Below are positions 1 through 53,900 of a stretch of 64,000 nt of DNA, piece by piece. Under the pieces are notes generated by a model. That model saw nothing but the letters and a program-made list of their open reading frames with translations, was not told where the DNA came from and made no database searches. Numbering within the stretch: position 1 is the first letter of the stretch; the number at the start of each line of letters is the position of its first letter. The stretch comes from Stichopus chloronotus (Eukaryota > Echinodermata > Holothuroidea > Aspidochirotida > Stichopodidae). A program made the translations under genes and the position numbers. The stretch spans positions 5,677,135 to 5,741,134 of the forward strand of contig CM037832.1 of assembly GCA_021234535.1 (NCBI GenBank), written 5' to 3'.

Positions 1-503
1 GGACATTTAATTTTGTCAATATTTCATTCATTATTCACATTTTGAATAGAGTAACTTACAAATTCTGTCATACTCAATGAAAAAGATGTCCTCCGAACCT
101 GTTGCCTTATAGGACAACAACTCCACACACTTGAGACTTTACTGAGCATGAAATTTACAAAAAAAATTCAAAAGTTCTCCTCCAATCATAACTGAAAATC
201 ATTTGAAGGAATGGAACCTGTCACCATGCGACGGACTTAAATGTCGTTTTTACTCAAATAATCAAAGGGTCTAGAGCAACTGATCCCAAAGTCATCACCT
301 GAACACGAAACTCCCGTTAAACAATATATCACGCTTCATATCTGAACCGATCAATGACTCTTTTATCCACCTTCACACACAAGCTTCACATAATAGACTG
401 TAGGGACAAGGATACACTTACACAGCATTTTCTTTTCTTAAAGTATCCTAATGTCAGATAAACTATGTAGTGTCATGTTTACGGCTAGAAGTTTATCTTA
501 TAA
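1..503. other. no gene recognised
   Basis: AT-rich sequence without a convincing coding frame. If the exon proposed at 504-654 is real, this is the 3' UTR and downstream flank of that minus-strand gene. Confidence 0.4.
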
Positions 504-654
504 TTACAGCAGATCAGTGATGGAACCAGGTATCTTTTCTTGATCCAGCGTATTCGTTTCGGATGAACGGACCAAGACGTCCTTGAACAGTGTACCATTC
601 ATCACCGCTGTCTCTGGATACAGGTCCGGTAGTATACTCTGTGACCTGGACACA
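504..654 (-). CDS. possible last coding exon of an unidentified gene
   Basis: Reading the minus strand, a pyrimidine-rich tract ending in GACAG (to 655) is followed by about 50 open codons and a TAA at 506-504. The frame begins V-S-R-S-Q-S-I-L-P-D-L and ends G-S-I-T-D-L-L. The composition looks protein-like (few Cys or Trp, mixed charged and polar residues, like a cytoplasmic tail), and the hydrophobic C-terminus could be a PDZ ligand. I do not recognise the family, and I found no matching upstream exon between 655 and 4600. It could be a chance open frame after a chance AG. Inference only. Confidence 0.3.
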
Positions 655-1731
655 CTGTCAAAAAAATTCTAGAATTGAGAAATTTCTTCACATTTTTAAC
701 GGAGTAAACTTATGCAGCCTTTGCCAATGTTTGTACAAAGTCTGTGCACTATTAACACCTCTGCAAATTGCTTGCTTTTATCATTTTGAAACATTTACCC
801 AATTTAAGAATCCTTAAAGGAGACTAATTAAAGGAGACTAATAAATCACCCCTAACAAAATTGAACTGTCTTTTGAAACTCGGCAAGCAACTGCCGTGTC
901 TATGAGCAATGCTGCCGCACAAAATGAGAAATGTTCTCTGTCATTTGAAAGACCTAAGCTACCAATTGAGGAGTTTAATAAGAAGTTTGTTTGCACAAAG
1001 AGTGGGAGTGAAGCAAATATTACACAAACGGTCACCTATCAAACTGCCTGTCCATGGAAGATACCAAACCGGAACTAGCCATGAAATCAAAGCTGATCCC
1101 CATCACAGCTGTTGATCTTCCCTCAAGATGAAGAAAAGAACCACAATAATCTGAAAGATCCCCTCTTATACCTACTGAGTGAAATTTAAGTCGCAATCAG
1201 CGGAAGATACCAGTCCCCTAGTTGGATAGTGTGACTTCCAGAGAGAAGTGGTAGAAATGTTCCTTTGCCAGTCCTATTTACAGCTACAAAGGTGATCATA
1301 CAAACCTATGTACAAGTCACAAGAGACACAAGGTAAAATGTACAGGAGAGAGAATGGTATGATAAGAAAAACAAAAAACTGATCTCAACAACAATGGGAG
1401 AGATGTAGAAAGACAATGCTGGATACAAAGATCATTATAAAAGATGAGAAAATAATAATTATAACTTATTAAGGTTGAAACAATACAAAACATGGAACGC
1501 AATGGGTGGAAAAACAGACGATTTGTGAATATTTATTGATATATTTGGAAGGGGTTGAGTCATGTTAGCTATGGATATATCTTGTCTTACTTGTAATCAG
1601 ATAAGGCTCCAAGGTCAGATAAGCTGAACAAACAATGGTCCTATTCTCTAATATGTGAGGAACAGTTCCTCTGTGAGCTGTGACTTTAACAGACAGTCTG
1701 TTTACAGGATACATAGTTGTTCACTTTTACA
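655..1731. other. no gene recognised
   Basis: Short open frames on both strands have no recognisable motif or splice context. Nothing repeat-like stands out. Confidence 0.4.
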
Positions 1732-1905
1732 CAGGTTTGTTTGATTTAAATCAAGCTGATTAAAATCATGATTTAAATCATGATTTTAACTAAAAAAATC
1801 ATGATTTAAATTGATTTTATTTGATTTAAATTGACTTATTTGATTTAAATCACTGATTTAAATCATGATTTTTTTTTTTTATTAAAAAAAAAATCAACAA
1901 CCCTG
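1732..1905. mobile_element. hAT-type MITE built of GATTTAAATC palindromes
   Basis: A 174-bp element starting CAGGTTTGTTTGATTT and ending ATCAACAACCCTG, so the ends are imperfect inverted repeats of the form CAGG(G/T)TTG. The interior is a run of GATTTAAATCA and ATCATGAT palindromes plus T and A tracts. It is flanked by CTTTTACA (1724-1731) and CTTTCACA (1906-1913), an 8-bp target duplication with one mismatch, as expected for the hAT superfamily. It has no coding capacity. Confidence 0.75.
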
Positions 1906-4600
1906 CTTTCACAAATAGACTGCCTCCACAGTGTACTTTTCATCAGAATAGCTAGTCATAGTTATAGCTAGGACAGCTTGTGACAAGACACATTTTTGTA
2001 TTGCAGTGTATGACATTTGAGAAGTTGTTGGCCTGGTAATCAAAAACACTTGCAACTTGGAAAACACATGGAACAATATACTTAACATAACTTCTTAACA
2101 GTATTGATGTAGAAGTCTTTTACAGTATGGAGCGTTTGCTTTGTAAGTGATTAGAATATTACAGGACATGTTGAGGTCATGCACTGTTTGACTGAGTTGG
2201 ATTTCATATGGCTGACCATAAGTCTGCAAATTTCCCAAAGTTTCTCTCACCGTCCCATACATCTATGGTTTACCTCAAGGTCATGAGATGGGACAGAAGA
2301 TATCTAAATAGTGCAGGAGACAGACCACAGAGGCAGATGGACACACAGACTGACTGACTGATACAGAGTGGTTACTTTTGTGCTTGTACCGGTACTCAGA
2401 TACCCGACTGACAATGTCGGGCCCCGATTCTGAAATTGCTAGATGGATCCAAAGTTTCACTAACGTACACCGTGTGACGACATTCAACATGCACCTCTAA
2501 GGACACTTATTTCATTGTCATGCCCCCTACATGGTGCTGAACTAACACGCAAAGCAAAATGGCATATTATGACTTAAGAAGGAACTCATGGCCCAACGAA
2601 AGTTAGTTTTCGGGTGTGCAGATACAAGACCAGGTATGGACCTTGCAAGCCCAGGTCCTAATGGACCCAGTGCAAACGCAAGGTCATTTGCATAAACAAA
2701 CACTACAAATACAGTCATACGAAGTTTTCCCATCAGGTCGACTCTATAACCTATTTCTTGGCATCGGGGTGGGGGGGGAGGGGATGATGAGGATCACTGC
2801 TATATTACTGAGTGGCAAAATCTGAGGTAGCATTCTGGAAAACGATTGTCAAAAATTAAAAACCATTTAAATGGTTCAAGTTTCAGAATAAAAATGAAGA
2901 TAAAAATTAAATTTTTTTGTTCACCTTCTAAACAAATCTTTGGAACAATATGTACACGTCTGTACAAGACATCCGGTACTTATTGTTAGCCAGAGAGAGA
3001 CATCGTGTTACAAACTGCAGCAAGCAGTTTTTCAGCTACGAACCCTTCAAAGTGTGTACGTAACAGGACAGAAGAACCACTGTATACCAAAACTTGAGAA
3101 GACAAGATGGCGACCACAAAGTATGCCATCTTTATTTCACTTCCAACAAGTTAATAATATATTCATTTTAACCCATGTCTTCACTGTCAGATACTTTCTC
3201 CTCTTATTTTTTATTCTATAGCTTTAAAATCTGAGAATATACAAGGTCAGTTTGTCGACAGGAAGAAAAGAACTTTGAATGTCAATACAAGAGAAAAAAA
3301 TTCTTTCGGACTGTCATACGAACCTGAAAAGTGGCCTGCAAATAATTTGAAACAACTCAGTCCACAGACATCTGTCAAGTTTCTATCCACTCAGAATTGT
3401 TCAACAGAAAACATGATAAAATCAAAAGAGCTGTTTTCTATAAAATAGATGATTTGCTTAATAATTAATTAATAACGATTAAAATGAGCCAACAAAATGT
3501 AAAAAACAAAAGCAAACCATGAAGCACACCCTCCAAATGTAATTTACGTTAAAACTGGCGCAGTTGAAATCATATATGCCAGAGGTCAAATACTTCATCC
3601 ACAGACCGGGTTGCTACCATAGCCTAAAAGGGAGGTCAGTTGACCACTGCTGTACAGTTTATTAATGTATCCAGCAGTGCCAACATGCCTGCTGTGACTA
3701 AGGATGCACTGTACCCACCCCACCCATATGTCCTTATCCAACCCCTCTCCTCCACCCTTCCCAAATGACAACTTATGCAAAGAAAAACAACTGAGATTTA
3801 AGGGGCAAGTAACACCAACAAAATCCCAAGAAGTTTTACGTGGAGGAGAGTACATCATGTTGTTATAAAGTACCAAATTTGGGCAAAGAGAAGGAAGAAT
3901 CCATGTTATGAAGATTACATGAAGTTGCATTGAAAAAGGAAGCAGTTTTTAAGCCCACAAGTTGAAAATGCTACCGTTCTTCAGGTTACAAACCACCTCT
4001 ATCCATGCAATACTGACAACTCAGGACTACTTGCATATTCCCAGTTAAATCATTTGCTTCTTGAAGAAATGTCACTTTCTGCTTTCTTGTTTGCATGTTA
4101 ACAAGAAGGCAAAATCAGGAAGGAAAATGCGACTTGATAATACCAGAAAAAAAAAAACTGCTCCATGATAACCAACCAAAAATAAAGGAAAAAGAAAAGT
4201 CACCTGGTTTTAAGATCTGAATATGACACGATAAATCAGAATACAATACTTTGGCAATCTGTTGGTTTAACTATAATTCCATGTTTGCTGAAGCTGCTTA
4301 GGAGCAGTAGGGTTTAGTCCTACCACTGTATCTCTAGAAGGTCCTTCCTGGCTGATGATGCAACTGAATCCCAGGACACTTTGGGACCATCTGCTATTCA
4401 TCCTCAAAATGCTGGATTTGGGACTTCCACTCTGCCTTGAAGATGCTAATTCTTCCCAAATCAGAGTTAACCAGAGCTATTTTCTCCCTTTCAGATTCTG
4501 TGTTTACTGAAATCTCCTCTGGAAGTGAAAGCCCTTTATCCTGTCTTTCAGAAGGCCGGCACTTTCTTGAACATCATCTTCCATCCGAGAGGACGAGGCC
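1906..4600. other. downstream flank and probable 3' UTR of MBTPS1
   Basis: Holds no convincing exon. The MBTPS1 stop is at 4603-4601, so the leftward sequence should include its 3' UTR. AATAAA on the minus strand (TTTATT on plus) occurs at 3658-3663, 3210-3215 and 3131-3136, and any of these could be the cleavage signal. Which one is used cannot be told from sequence. Confidence 0.4.
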
Positions 4601-46263
<41,663 letters not shown>

Positions 46264-46478
46264 TTTTGTTTAGAATGATAAAAAAAAATGTTTTGTGCAG
46301 TTGACTGTGTTTTATCTGCTTCTGTCCCAGCATCGGAAGATGAAAGTTTTACTACGTCTTTGCAGCGACTCTTCCATCCGTAGAGACAGACTGTGTGGTC
46401 CTCGCACACAGCACCTACAAATCACGGCGAAGTCAACGAGGGTCATCTACTCTCCATTCTTTCGATGTAACTCTTGAC
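46264..46478 (-). promoter_or_regulatory. MBTPS1 5' leader with three upstream ATGs
   Basis: A good acceptor (TTCTGTCTGCAG, to 46479) precedes this segment, suggesting a 5' non-coding exon further upstream, as in human MBTPS1. On the minus strand there is a 4-codon uORF (46457-46443), a 21-codon uORF (46377-46312) and a third ATG (46333) whose frame runs past the S1P start and stops at 46193. The S1P ATG has A at -3. Whether all three are in the mRNA depends on the unmapped transcription start. Confidence 0.45.
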
Positions 46479-48330
46479 CTGCAGACAGAAAATACAACGA
46501 AGGAAATTGTAGATTCTAACAGCACTGATCATGAACCACGGTGAGAACTGGATGGGCTGATGTGAAAGTGTAACGAACAACATCAACTATGAAAACACAG
46601 ATCAACAGGGCATCATCCTCTGACTTTGTGGTGCAGGATGAAGTTACACAGGTGGAAAAAGTTGGGAAGCTGGGAGGCTCCTTCCTGGGAAATTTGTGTA
46701 GTCAGAGGAAAACTTGTGTACCTGAAGGGAAATTTTAGCATTTAAGGGAAATTTACCCTTTTTTAACATAGATATTATATGAAATTGTGGGAAACTTAGG
46801 CTCCCTTGCAAGGCAATGAACACTTTTTCCAGCACTGATAACTTCAACACCGTACAAACACATATATACATCTTCGTCCTTCCTAAGCTGGTAGTGCAGT
46901 TGTACTGCAGGCAGAGAGAAGGGATCTGCATTGAGAATGGCGCATGTTTTACGTATGAAAACGTCAACTGTGCAAGTCTCACTTTGAGTAGACTTCTTCC
47001 TGAGTTGGCTACTGAACTTAGCCACAGTCAGTTAAACATCTTTCAAACCAGAATTTGCATTGACATTTTTATTTTAAGTGTCAGAAAATGTCCCTTTCTG
47101 CGACTACTTTGAGAGGGGATTTGTGCAAAAAGAAAAGGACATTTTACAATTCATTCATAAAGCACCTTTTACCGTTGATCGCTACTGTATGCGGTACGGC
47201 AGGTTAATACATATTCATGTTGGGATTCACAATCACACAGAGCCTCTTCATTGCTGTCTAAAATGAAGAATAATGGGGAAAATGACAACAGCTTACCAGG
47301 ATTGACACAGTTCATGCATTCCTTTATGTTTACAAATTAGCTATGGGTAAAATCAAGTTCAAAGTGGACCGTACCTGTCTGACCTGATTCTGATCGTGAT
47401 GTTTTGCAGGCAGTGAGTGCTTAGCAGTTCTTTTTCCAGTAATATTTAGGAAGGCATGTTCCTCCTTCATTGTAATTTTTTTGTTTCTTCTAGGGGAATT
47501 GCACAATTCACTAGCAAGTAGCCAATCCATTTCAAATCTCTACTAATAGATACTTGACCTAGCAGGCCTAAGGGCAACGAGTCATTTACGCACAATCGCA
47601 AGGCAGTTTGTAACACGAACAGGCCAGATTGCCACACAAATAAAAATGCAGTATACATGTAGCAATTTTTTGTATCCACATCCATTCCATTTTCACCAAG
47701 CACCTCCCCAACACTGCTAAAACTGCTATATAAAGTTAAGTCATTAACTGCAAGGGGTTTACAATCCTGTAAAATTATCAAAAACAAGCTTACAGTTTCT
47801 AGACACCAATAATAGAAGTGACCACGTACACTTACTGGTGAGGATGTTTATCTATGCACATAACAAAGAATTATGCAAAGGTACATCTGAACCTATTCTT
47901 TATTTGCACTACAGACTATCTAAATGCAGCCACACCATCAGTTATTGATAATGCCGCATAACATGTACTTTTCGGTCAATGATGCCTTCACTCCCAGAAG
48001 GCAGGAAACAGCAATTCTCAGACCACTCAAGTTACAGATCTACTGTATACACACAGAATTTGAACTTTTGTGTAATAAAAATTTTCTATTGCATCACTGA
48101 AGGTTTATCAATGAAGGGGTTTATAATTGCACACCACACCGACTGTTGCCCTTTTCCCCTGGGGCAGAAACGTACACTGTTAGCCAATTTCATTGGCAAT
48201 CATTTCCATTCGTCACAGATCTTTGTGTGAAAGGACGTATTTTCAAGTACTATGGACCAGTACCACCAAGTTGATGGTCCAATTCCCACTTTTTTTATCA
48301 GGTTTCACTGTGGTACTGAATTTGTACGCA
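46479..48330. other. MBTPS1 upstream region, no gene recognised
   Basis: Overlapping minus-strand frames at about 46640-47030 look mildly protein-like but match nothing I know and have no clear splice partners. Confidence 0.4.
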
Positions 48331-48588
48331 TTTAAAGGCAGTAACTCATCACCCTAAACTATATTTTTCCTTTCCAGAGAGAAAATCCTCCACTGGTTCT
48401 AAGTTATAGCACTCTTTGATTGACAGTAAATTTGCAGAGTAGCTCATCTCACACAGCGTACACAGGGGTCCATTGTTTTAATTATACACGAGAAGCAATT
48501 TACAACAGGCTGTGGGAGGGACCACACGTAACTCGTAAGTGGTTGGGATAATTGAAGCTGTCTGGGTTGATGAGTTTTTGTCTTTAAA
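48331..48588. mobile_element. TTTAAAGG-ended MITE, copy A
   Basis: 258 bp. The left end is TTTAAAGGCAGTAACTCATC; the right end, read inward, is TTTAAAGACAAAAACTCATC. The interior matches the copy at 57690 in reverse complement. No coding capacity. Confidence 0.75.
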
Positions 48589-50090
48589 ACGACACATAGT
48601 GCAGAACTAGGCTGCTGACATTCTTTTCAATGCTCAAACTAAAAATTTGTTCAGACCTTCCCTGGAGATTGCCTAGCAACAAGTTGTTTGCCAATTTTGC
48701 ATTATTAGCCTAGGCCTAAATCTAAGTAAGGCCCCACTTTAGTACAGCCTAAGTACAATGGGCACATATGGGTCCAGGCCGCAGATTCCAGTCTAGATCT
48801 GGGCGGTATCGTTTCGACTAGAATGACTTTGGTTTGCCTAATAGTAGTAAGGAATGTACAACCAGGCCTTGACCTAACGTTTGGGTCCAGCCTAACTTTA
48901 GATTTAGGTTACAGTATCATGAGCATGTATCATCATTAATACAGGACTTGGCCTAACTTTCCGTAGGTTCAATGACAGTATGTTAGGCCTACTGAGTAAC
49001 GTTAACTTTCAAGCTATTGCTCGGTGTAAGAACTTCAAAACAACGTATGAGAAAAGGAACTCAGCACTTCAATTAAAGATTGTGAAAATACAAGAATGTA
49101 TACAATGACGTCATGGTATACTCACCATATGGTATGTTCTGCTTCCTCTTTAAAGCAACTACTAAATTTACTTAACACGCGAGTATCCAGATACATTTAG
49201 GCCAAATTTACACACAATGTCACCCAGTGTAAGTTGTTGTCATGCAGGTCATCTCTGTACTGTGATTTGGCACTACTTCAGCGCATACTAGACTGTACTG
49301 ACTGTATTGGCTAAACAGTGCGGAATTCTCTCTCACTATAACAATTTACGTGTTTAGGTACCAAGTTCAACATGTCATTGTCCTTTTACACTGACGGGAT
49401 TATATTAGCTGCGATTGGATGTAAATAGAGGGCGGCAATGCAGTACATGTGCAGAGTTACATACAGCGCTGCTCTCACGCGACTGTGACACATCACAATA
49501 CCAGAGCCCTTGAATGGATGCATCACTTGCGTTACACTGTGATGGGTGGAATTCATGGTGCAGAGTCAAGAGTTTCCGAGGCATCAACCACTGGCGGATC
49601 CACACCCTTTCTTTTGGGAGGGCCCAAACTGGTTGTATAGTGATAAAAAAGGTCGCATCCCCACATCCCTCTGGAAAATTTACTACAAGTGACTGCCCTC
49701 AGGTGTGATTTGATTCAACAAAAGTGTTCAATTGTAAAGTTAATTTTTTTTCTAAAAAGTTCTTTTTTTCTACTTGTAAATTCTTGAAATATTTGGGCCC
49801 GTCATTGGATGGGGCCATTGCCCTGCTGTCTCTTCCTTGGATCTGTCCATTCAATTAATTAATGTGTGAAACGCGGCAATGCTTCGATTATTGCTTTTGT
49901 TTTATGCCAGTGGCGGCACCAATAGGGGAGGGCATGGGTGGCCATTTAACCTCCGGTAGAACATTTCCCCAATTTCTCCCTCCCACTCAGCTGAAGTGAC
50001 CTGACAAATGTATACATGTCTATGTCCATTCCCTGTTTATTCATAATTTTGCACTTACCTTTCTGTTCCAGGAAGTCTAGGAGATCTAAT
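48589..50090. other. intergenic or first-intron region, no gene recognised
   Basis: CCTAACGTT-type short repeats near 48860-49010. A minus-strand donor-like CATATG/GTGAGT at 49126/49125 could end a non-coding MBTPS1 exon, with no further support. A perfect CRE palindrome TGACGTCA lies at 49106-49113. Confidence 0.3.
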
Positions 50091-50460
50091 TTTTCACCCA
50101 GAGATATGCTAAAACCTCGGAGTTTCTGACGGTTTCGTCCACTGGACCCCAACAGACTTTGCGTCTGGACCCTACAAGGGGTCATAAGTTTTCATATTTG
50201 AAGTATACTCAAATACTCATATCATGAAACGTATTTTTTTTTCACCCAGAAATATGCTCAAACCTCACAGATCTCCACCGGGATTTCGGCCATGGATTTC
50301 ATGAGAGGTTTCCGAAGTTCTCATCTTATCAACTTAGAGCAGAGAAATAGCCGAAATAATTAAATCTTTTTTAATCTTTGAGTATAACGATGCACTTTGA
50401 ACTGAGATTTAACTATTCACCCCGGGATATGCTAAAACCTCAGACCTTCCAGGACTTCCC
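50091..50460. repeat. three tandem units of about 150-175 bp
   Basis: TTCACCCAGAGATATGCT-like starts occur near 50093, 50241 and 50416, each followed by AAACCTC and a pyrimidine-rich stretch. The last unit runs into a C14 tract at about 50468. Confidence 0.65.
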
Positions 50461-50479
50461 CCGAGATCCCCCCCCCCCC

Positions 50480-50955
50480 CCCTCAGGGTTTTGCCTCTAC
50501 ACCGTTCTCACTATTAAAATCCCCCATGAGGATGCCCCAGTTTTTATTTATATCATTTAAGGCATCTACCAGGCAAGAAAGAAATACTGTCGAAGAAAAC
50601 AGGGATATTGTTGGTGGGAGGACAATACATCATACCAATAATATAATTTTTATTGTGGCTCGAAATTAATTCGATAAACATGGACTCAAATTTATTACTG
50701 AGACGCATAAGATCATAGCGAATAGCATAATCGATATCATTGGCAATAAAAAATCCCACACCCCATCCGTCATTGGGGTTGCCCTCTGATCATTGCTACG
50801 TGAAAACTGGTCGCCACAAGAAGTTTTGGAACCGCTATTAAGCCAAAGTGAAGTTTTGCAGAGAGTAATAAATTGAAGAACATAACTTAAGTTGTTACTG
50901 AAAATTGTGATGAACGAGGAGATCATGACAAAGCTGAACAGCAATTCACATTACT
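50480..50955 (-). pseudogene. LINE apurinic/apyrimidinic endonuclease remnant
   Basis: On the minus strand, across frames, one reads L-W-L-N-S-G, then G-F-F-I-A-N-D-I-D-Y-A-I-R, F-E-S-M-F-I-E-L, I-I-G-M-M-Y-C-P-P and near the end I-L-M-G-D-F-N-S. These are the order and motifs (Y-x-P-P, G-D-F-N) of the endonuclease domain of CR1/L2/Jockey-type LINEs. At least two frame changes separate the pieces; the reverse transcriptase does not follow. Confidence 0.8.
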
Positions 50956-53900
50956 ATATCCTGTGAATATCTGTCTGCTTTATGAAGAAAAGATCAGGTT
51001 CATTCCTTTATGATATCATTCATATTTGAACGACCAATCTGAAGTACCTCACTCGGAAGAAGTACGGAAAGAAAAGTGCTGTAAAACCTGATATCGAATT
51101 TATATAATAGATTAGATGAGATGTTTTTCTCTTTCTTTTTACAGTGTTATTGGAATAATTAAAAACTGATTACCAAATCCTGTTCTGTAATATACGTCAT
51201 TGTTGATTGTCAACATATCGATATTTCACTGAATGAATTGTATGCATATATGGTCCAGGATTTCATATGTACTTGAACCAGTGAATGAAATCTTGTTAAG
51301 TTAACTAAGATGTCATTTGATTTGTCTTTCCTTCACAGTCTTTCCGGTACCGAAATTAGCTTGAACCATTGCTAGTCATTCAGACATAAAACCATATTGT
51401 AAAATGTGGTGCAATATATGTGTATTGTGACACCAATTTGATTAACACGTTCAAAAATGGTTTGCCCCTTGCATAGAATTTCACAAAAGAAAAAAACTCA
51501 AATAGGTCCCGGACTAAACTCTTAATTGTCTGTTTTACCGAAAGGGTCTTAGTTATAACCAACCTGAGTAGTAATAATATTTCCTTGATGTAATTTATAA
51601 TAATATATGTGAAGCACCTGCTTGAATTCTAAATAATAGAGTAAAAATGTCCGCCAGTTCCCTGGGTTTAAATTGCCCTGTTCGCACAATGCAGAACCGT
51701 CTCTACTACAGGCGACTCTGACAGAGCGAGGAGCCATATTTATGACTGTGAGACACTGAAGGGACGACTTGATTGGTATAAGTTCATCACACTTTATCCA
51801 GGTAAACGGTGATGATGCAGGTAAGCAGTGATGACCTTCAACCAACAACATTTCATCTACAAAGATGGCGGAGAGATAACACATACTCATGAATATTGTC
51901 TATGGGACGACAAGATGAGAAATATACTGGGTCACTTCCTGACAGAATTTGGCATGTCAAGGTCAGTTTTGAACACAAATCTGTTAAGGAGATATGCTTA
52001 TACCCCATCTGGAGAAAGAGAGAGCAAAACGTTAAGTACAATGAATATCATAACTACCTATTCTCTGTTAATTAAGATTATTTTAAAGGTCAACGCACGG
52101 CAACGGAAAGAGAGAAAGGTGGAAATATTCTAGAACAAAGCAATTCGAATTATTACCATTTCCATAGATAGACAGATAGGTCGCCAATTGATGGTGGCGC
52201 TCCGCTTAGATAGCCCAGAACGCAGAATGTCCTCTGGCCAGACTCATCCCCTGAAGTTGAGCTGGCATTTCCTTACCTTATCTTTGCATTTTTTTCTAAT
52301 CCTTACCGCGCCTGCCTGACTGTATAGTAGCTCCGCCACTGCGTGTGATAGCTATAGCTTGTCAGCTTATCGTTAAGGCGATGTCACTCGTTACGAAACA
52401 TTTAGGCAATCGCTGTAAAAAAAAAAAAAAACCCTTTTAAAACAGATGGTCTTTTGCTCGGCCTATTTTGACTTGATTTGACACATTGAATCCCAGCATG
52501 AACTGACAAGTACAAGTACATATGTAACCTACTTCTGGGATCCATCAACGAATTGGTCAACAGAAGAAATTTAAGGTATCTTAAATTAATCAGGAATTAC
52601 CAAAGCAACATGATATATTACAAAACATATCACTTTCTTTTTATTAACATATTTCTTTTTATTGACATATTACTTTCTTCTTATTATGACTGAAATGAAA
52701 TATCCTCTGCAAGGCATATACTATGGCCTTTCACGATATATACTCAGCACACGTCAATTCTGTTTTACTTTGATCCTTACACATTTTTTTTTTTTTTCGT
52801 TTTTAAATTAAGCTCGCATTGGGAGGTTTTGTAAATCATAACATTAATATTGCCTTACTAACATTGTTCAAGGCATGACCATTCTCCTTTTCTTTTTTCT
52901 TTTTTTTTTTGATGAGGTTGTTTTTAATTTAGCATGTGTAGATGTTATAGTTTTATTCGATTCTTCAATTTTCATTTTTTTTTTTTACAGTTAAACGAAC
53001 TTTTTAAAAGCTTTTTTTTTTGTGTGGGTGCTTTTCCAGTTTATGATTTTATTTGCTCTTCTATGCTGAAAGAGTTGTTCGTAGAACTAATACCATTAAC
53101 TACACTTGATAAAAAAGATGAAACAACAGTTTTAATGTATGATAACAATGTGTGTTTTCCCTTTTGTTTTTTTTATGCGTGTAACACTTCTTCATGTGCG
53201 TCATTACGATGTAATTATTTATGCAATTGGCTGAGTTGTCTTTTTCCTAAAAGTTACAAATGAGTTCTTGATATCTTGACGGCGATCGACACTTGAAAAC
53301 TGAAAGCACGAGAGTCATCCGTTAAAGCTTAATTAGTGCTTGCCTTTGGTAAATTTCTCCTTTTTTTAACCAAGACCTTTTAGATCCAGTGTTACCTAGG
53401 GGGCTATTAACAAATAAATATTCTCTTGATTGTTGGGTGTATAAATTAGACGCTATTTCTATCCTTTTTTTTCCACAATATATGTAACTCGAATTATTTT
53501 CATGTGCATTCATCATCTTTTAAGCTCGAAGTTGCTAAAAGGTTGGCGATACTTGAACCTACCTTAAATGGCATACCATTCATGCTTAGTACGTTACAAG
53601 TGGTAATTGATGAAGAGAACTTTGTCAAAGTCAACTGTAAACTTTGTGGGTTGAATGATAAATATTGAAAATTGGGGAATATTTACAACATATCATGAAC
53701 ATTGCTATATGTCATGCAATTTGAAGAGAGTAACAATTTTATCCATGAGGTTAACTAAGTAGAATGTGTTATCACTTTATCCTTTCGAAAATTATATCCA
53801 TTTGGACTGCTGTGCCCTCTCGAGAAGGGACAGCTGCATGGTAAAGCTGATTGGTTCTCCACTCCTCCCAGCCTTTGGAAAAGTGGCTAAAGACTGGTTG

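Noticed and set aside
46644..47025. Two overlapping minus-strand frames of about 90-110 codons upstream of MBTPS1
   Set aside because: Mildly protein-like, but no recognised family, no clear exon borders and no partner exon.
51549..52133. Opposed open frames around a YY1-like GATGGCGG motif, as a bidirectional promoter with short genes
   Set aside because: Neither frame has a family match or supporting splice sites, and one motif is not enough.
52934..53263. 109-codon Phe/Cys-rich plus-strand frame
   Set aside because: Lies in T-rich DNA, where such frames are expected by chance; no known motif.
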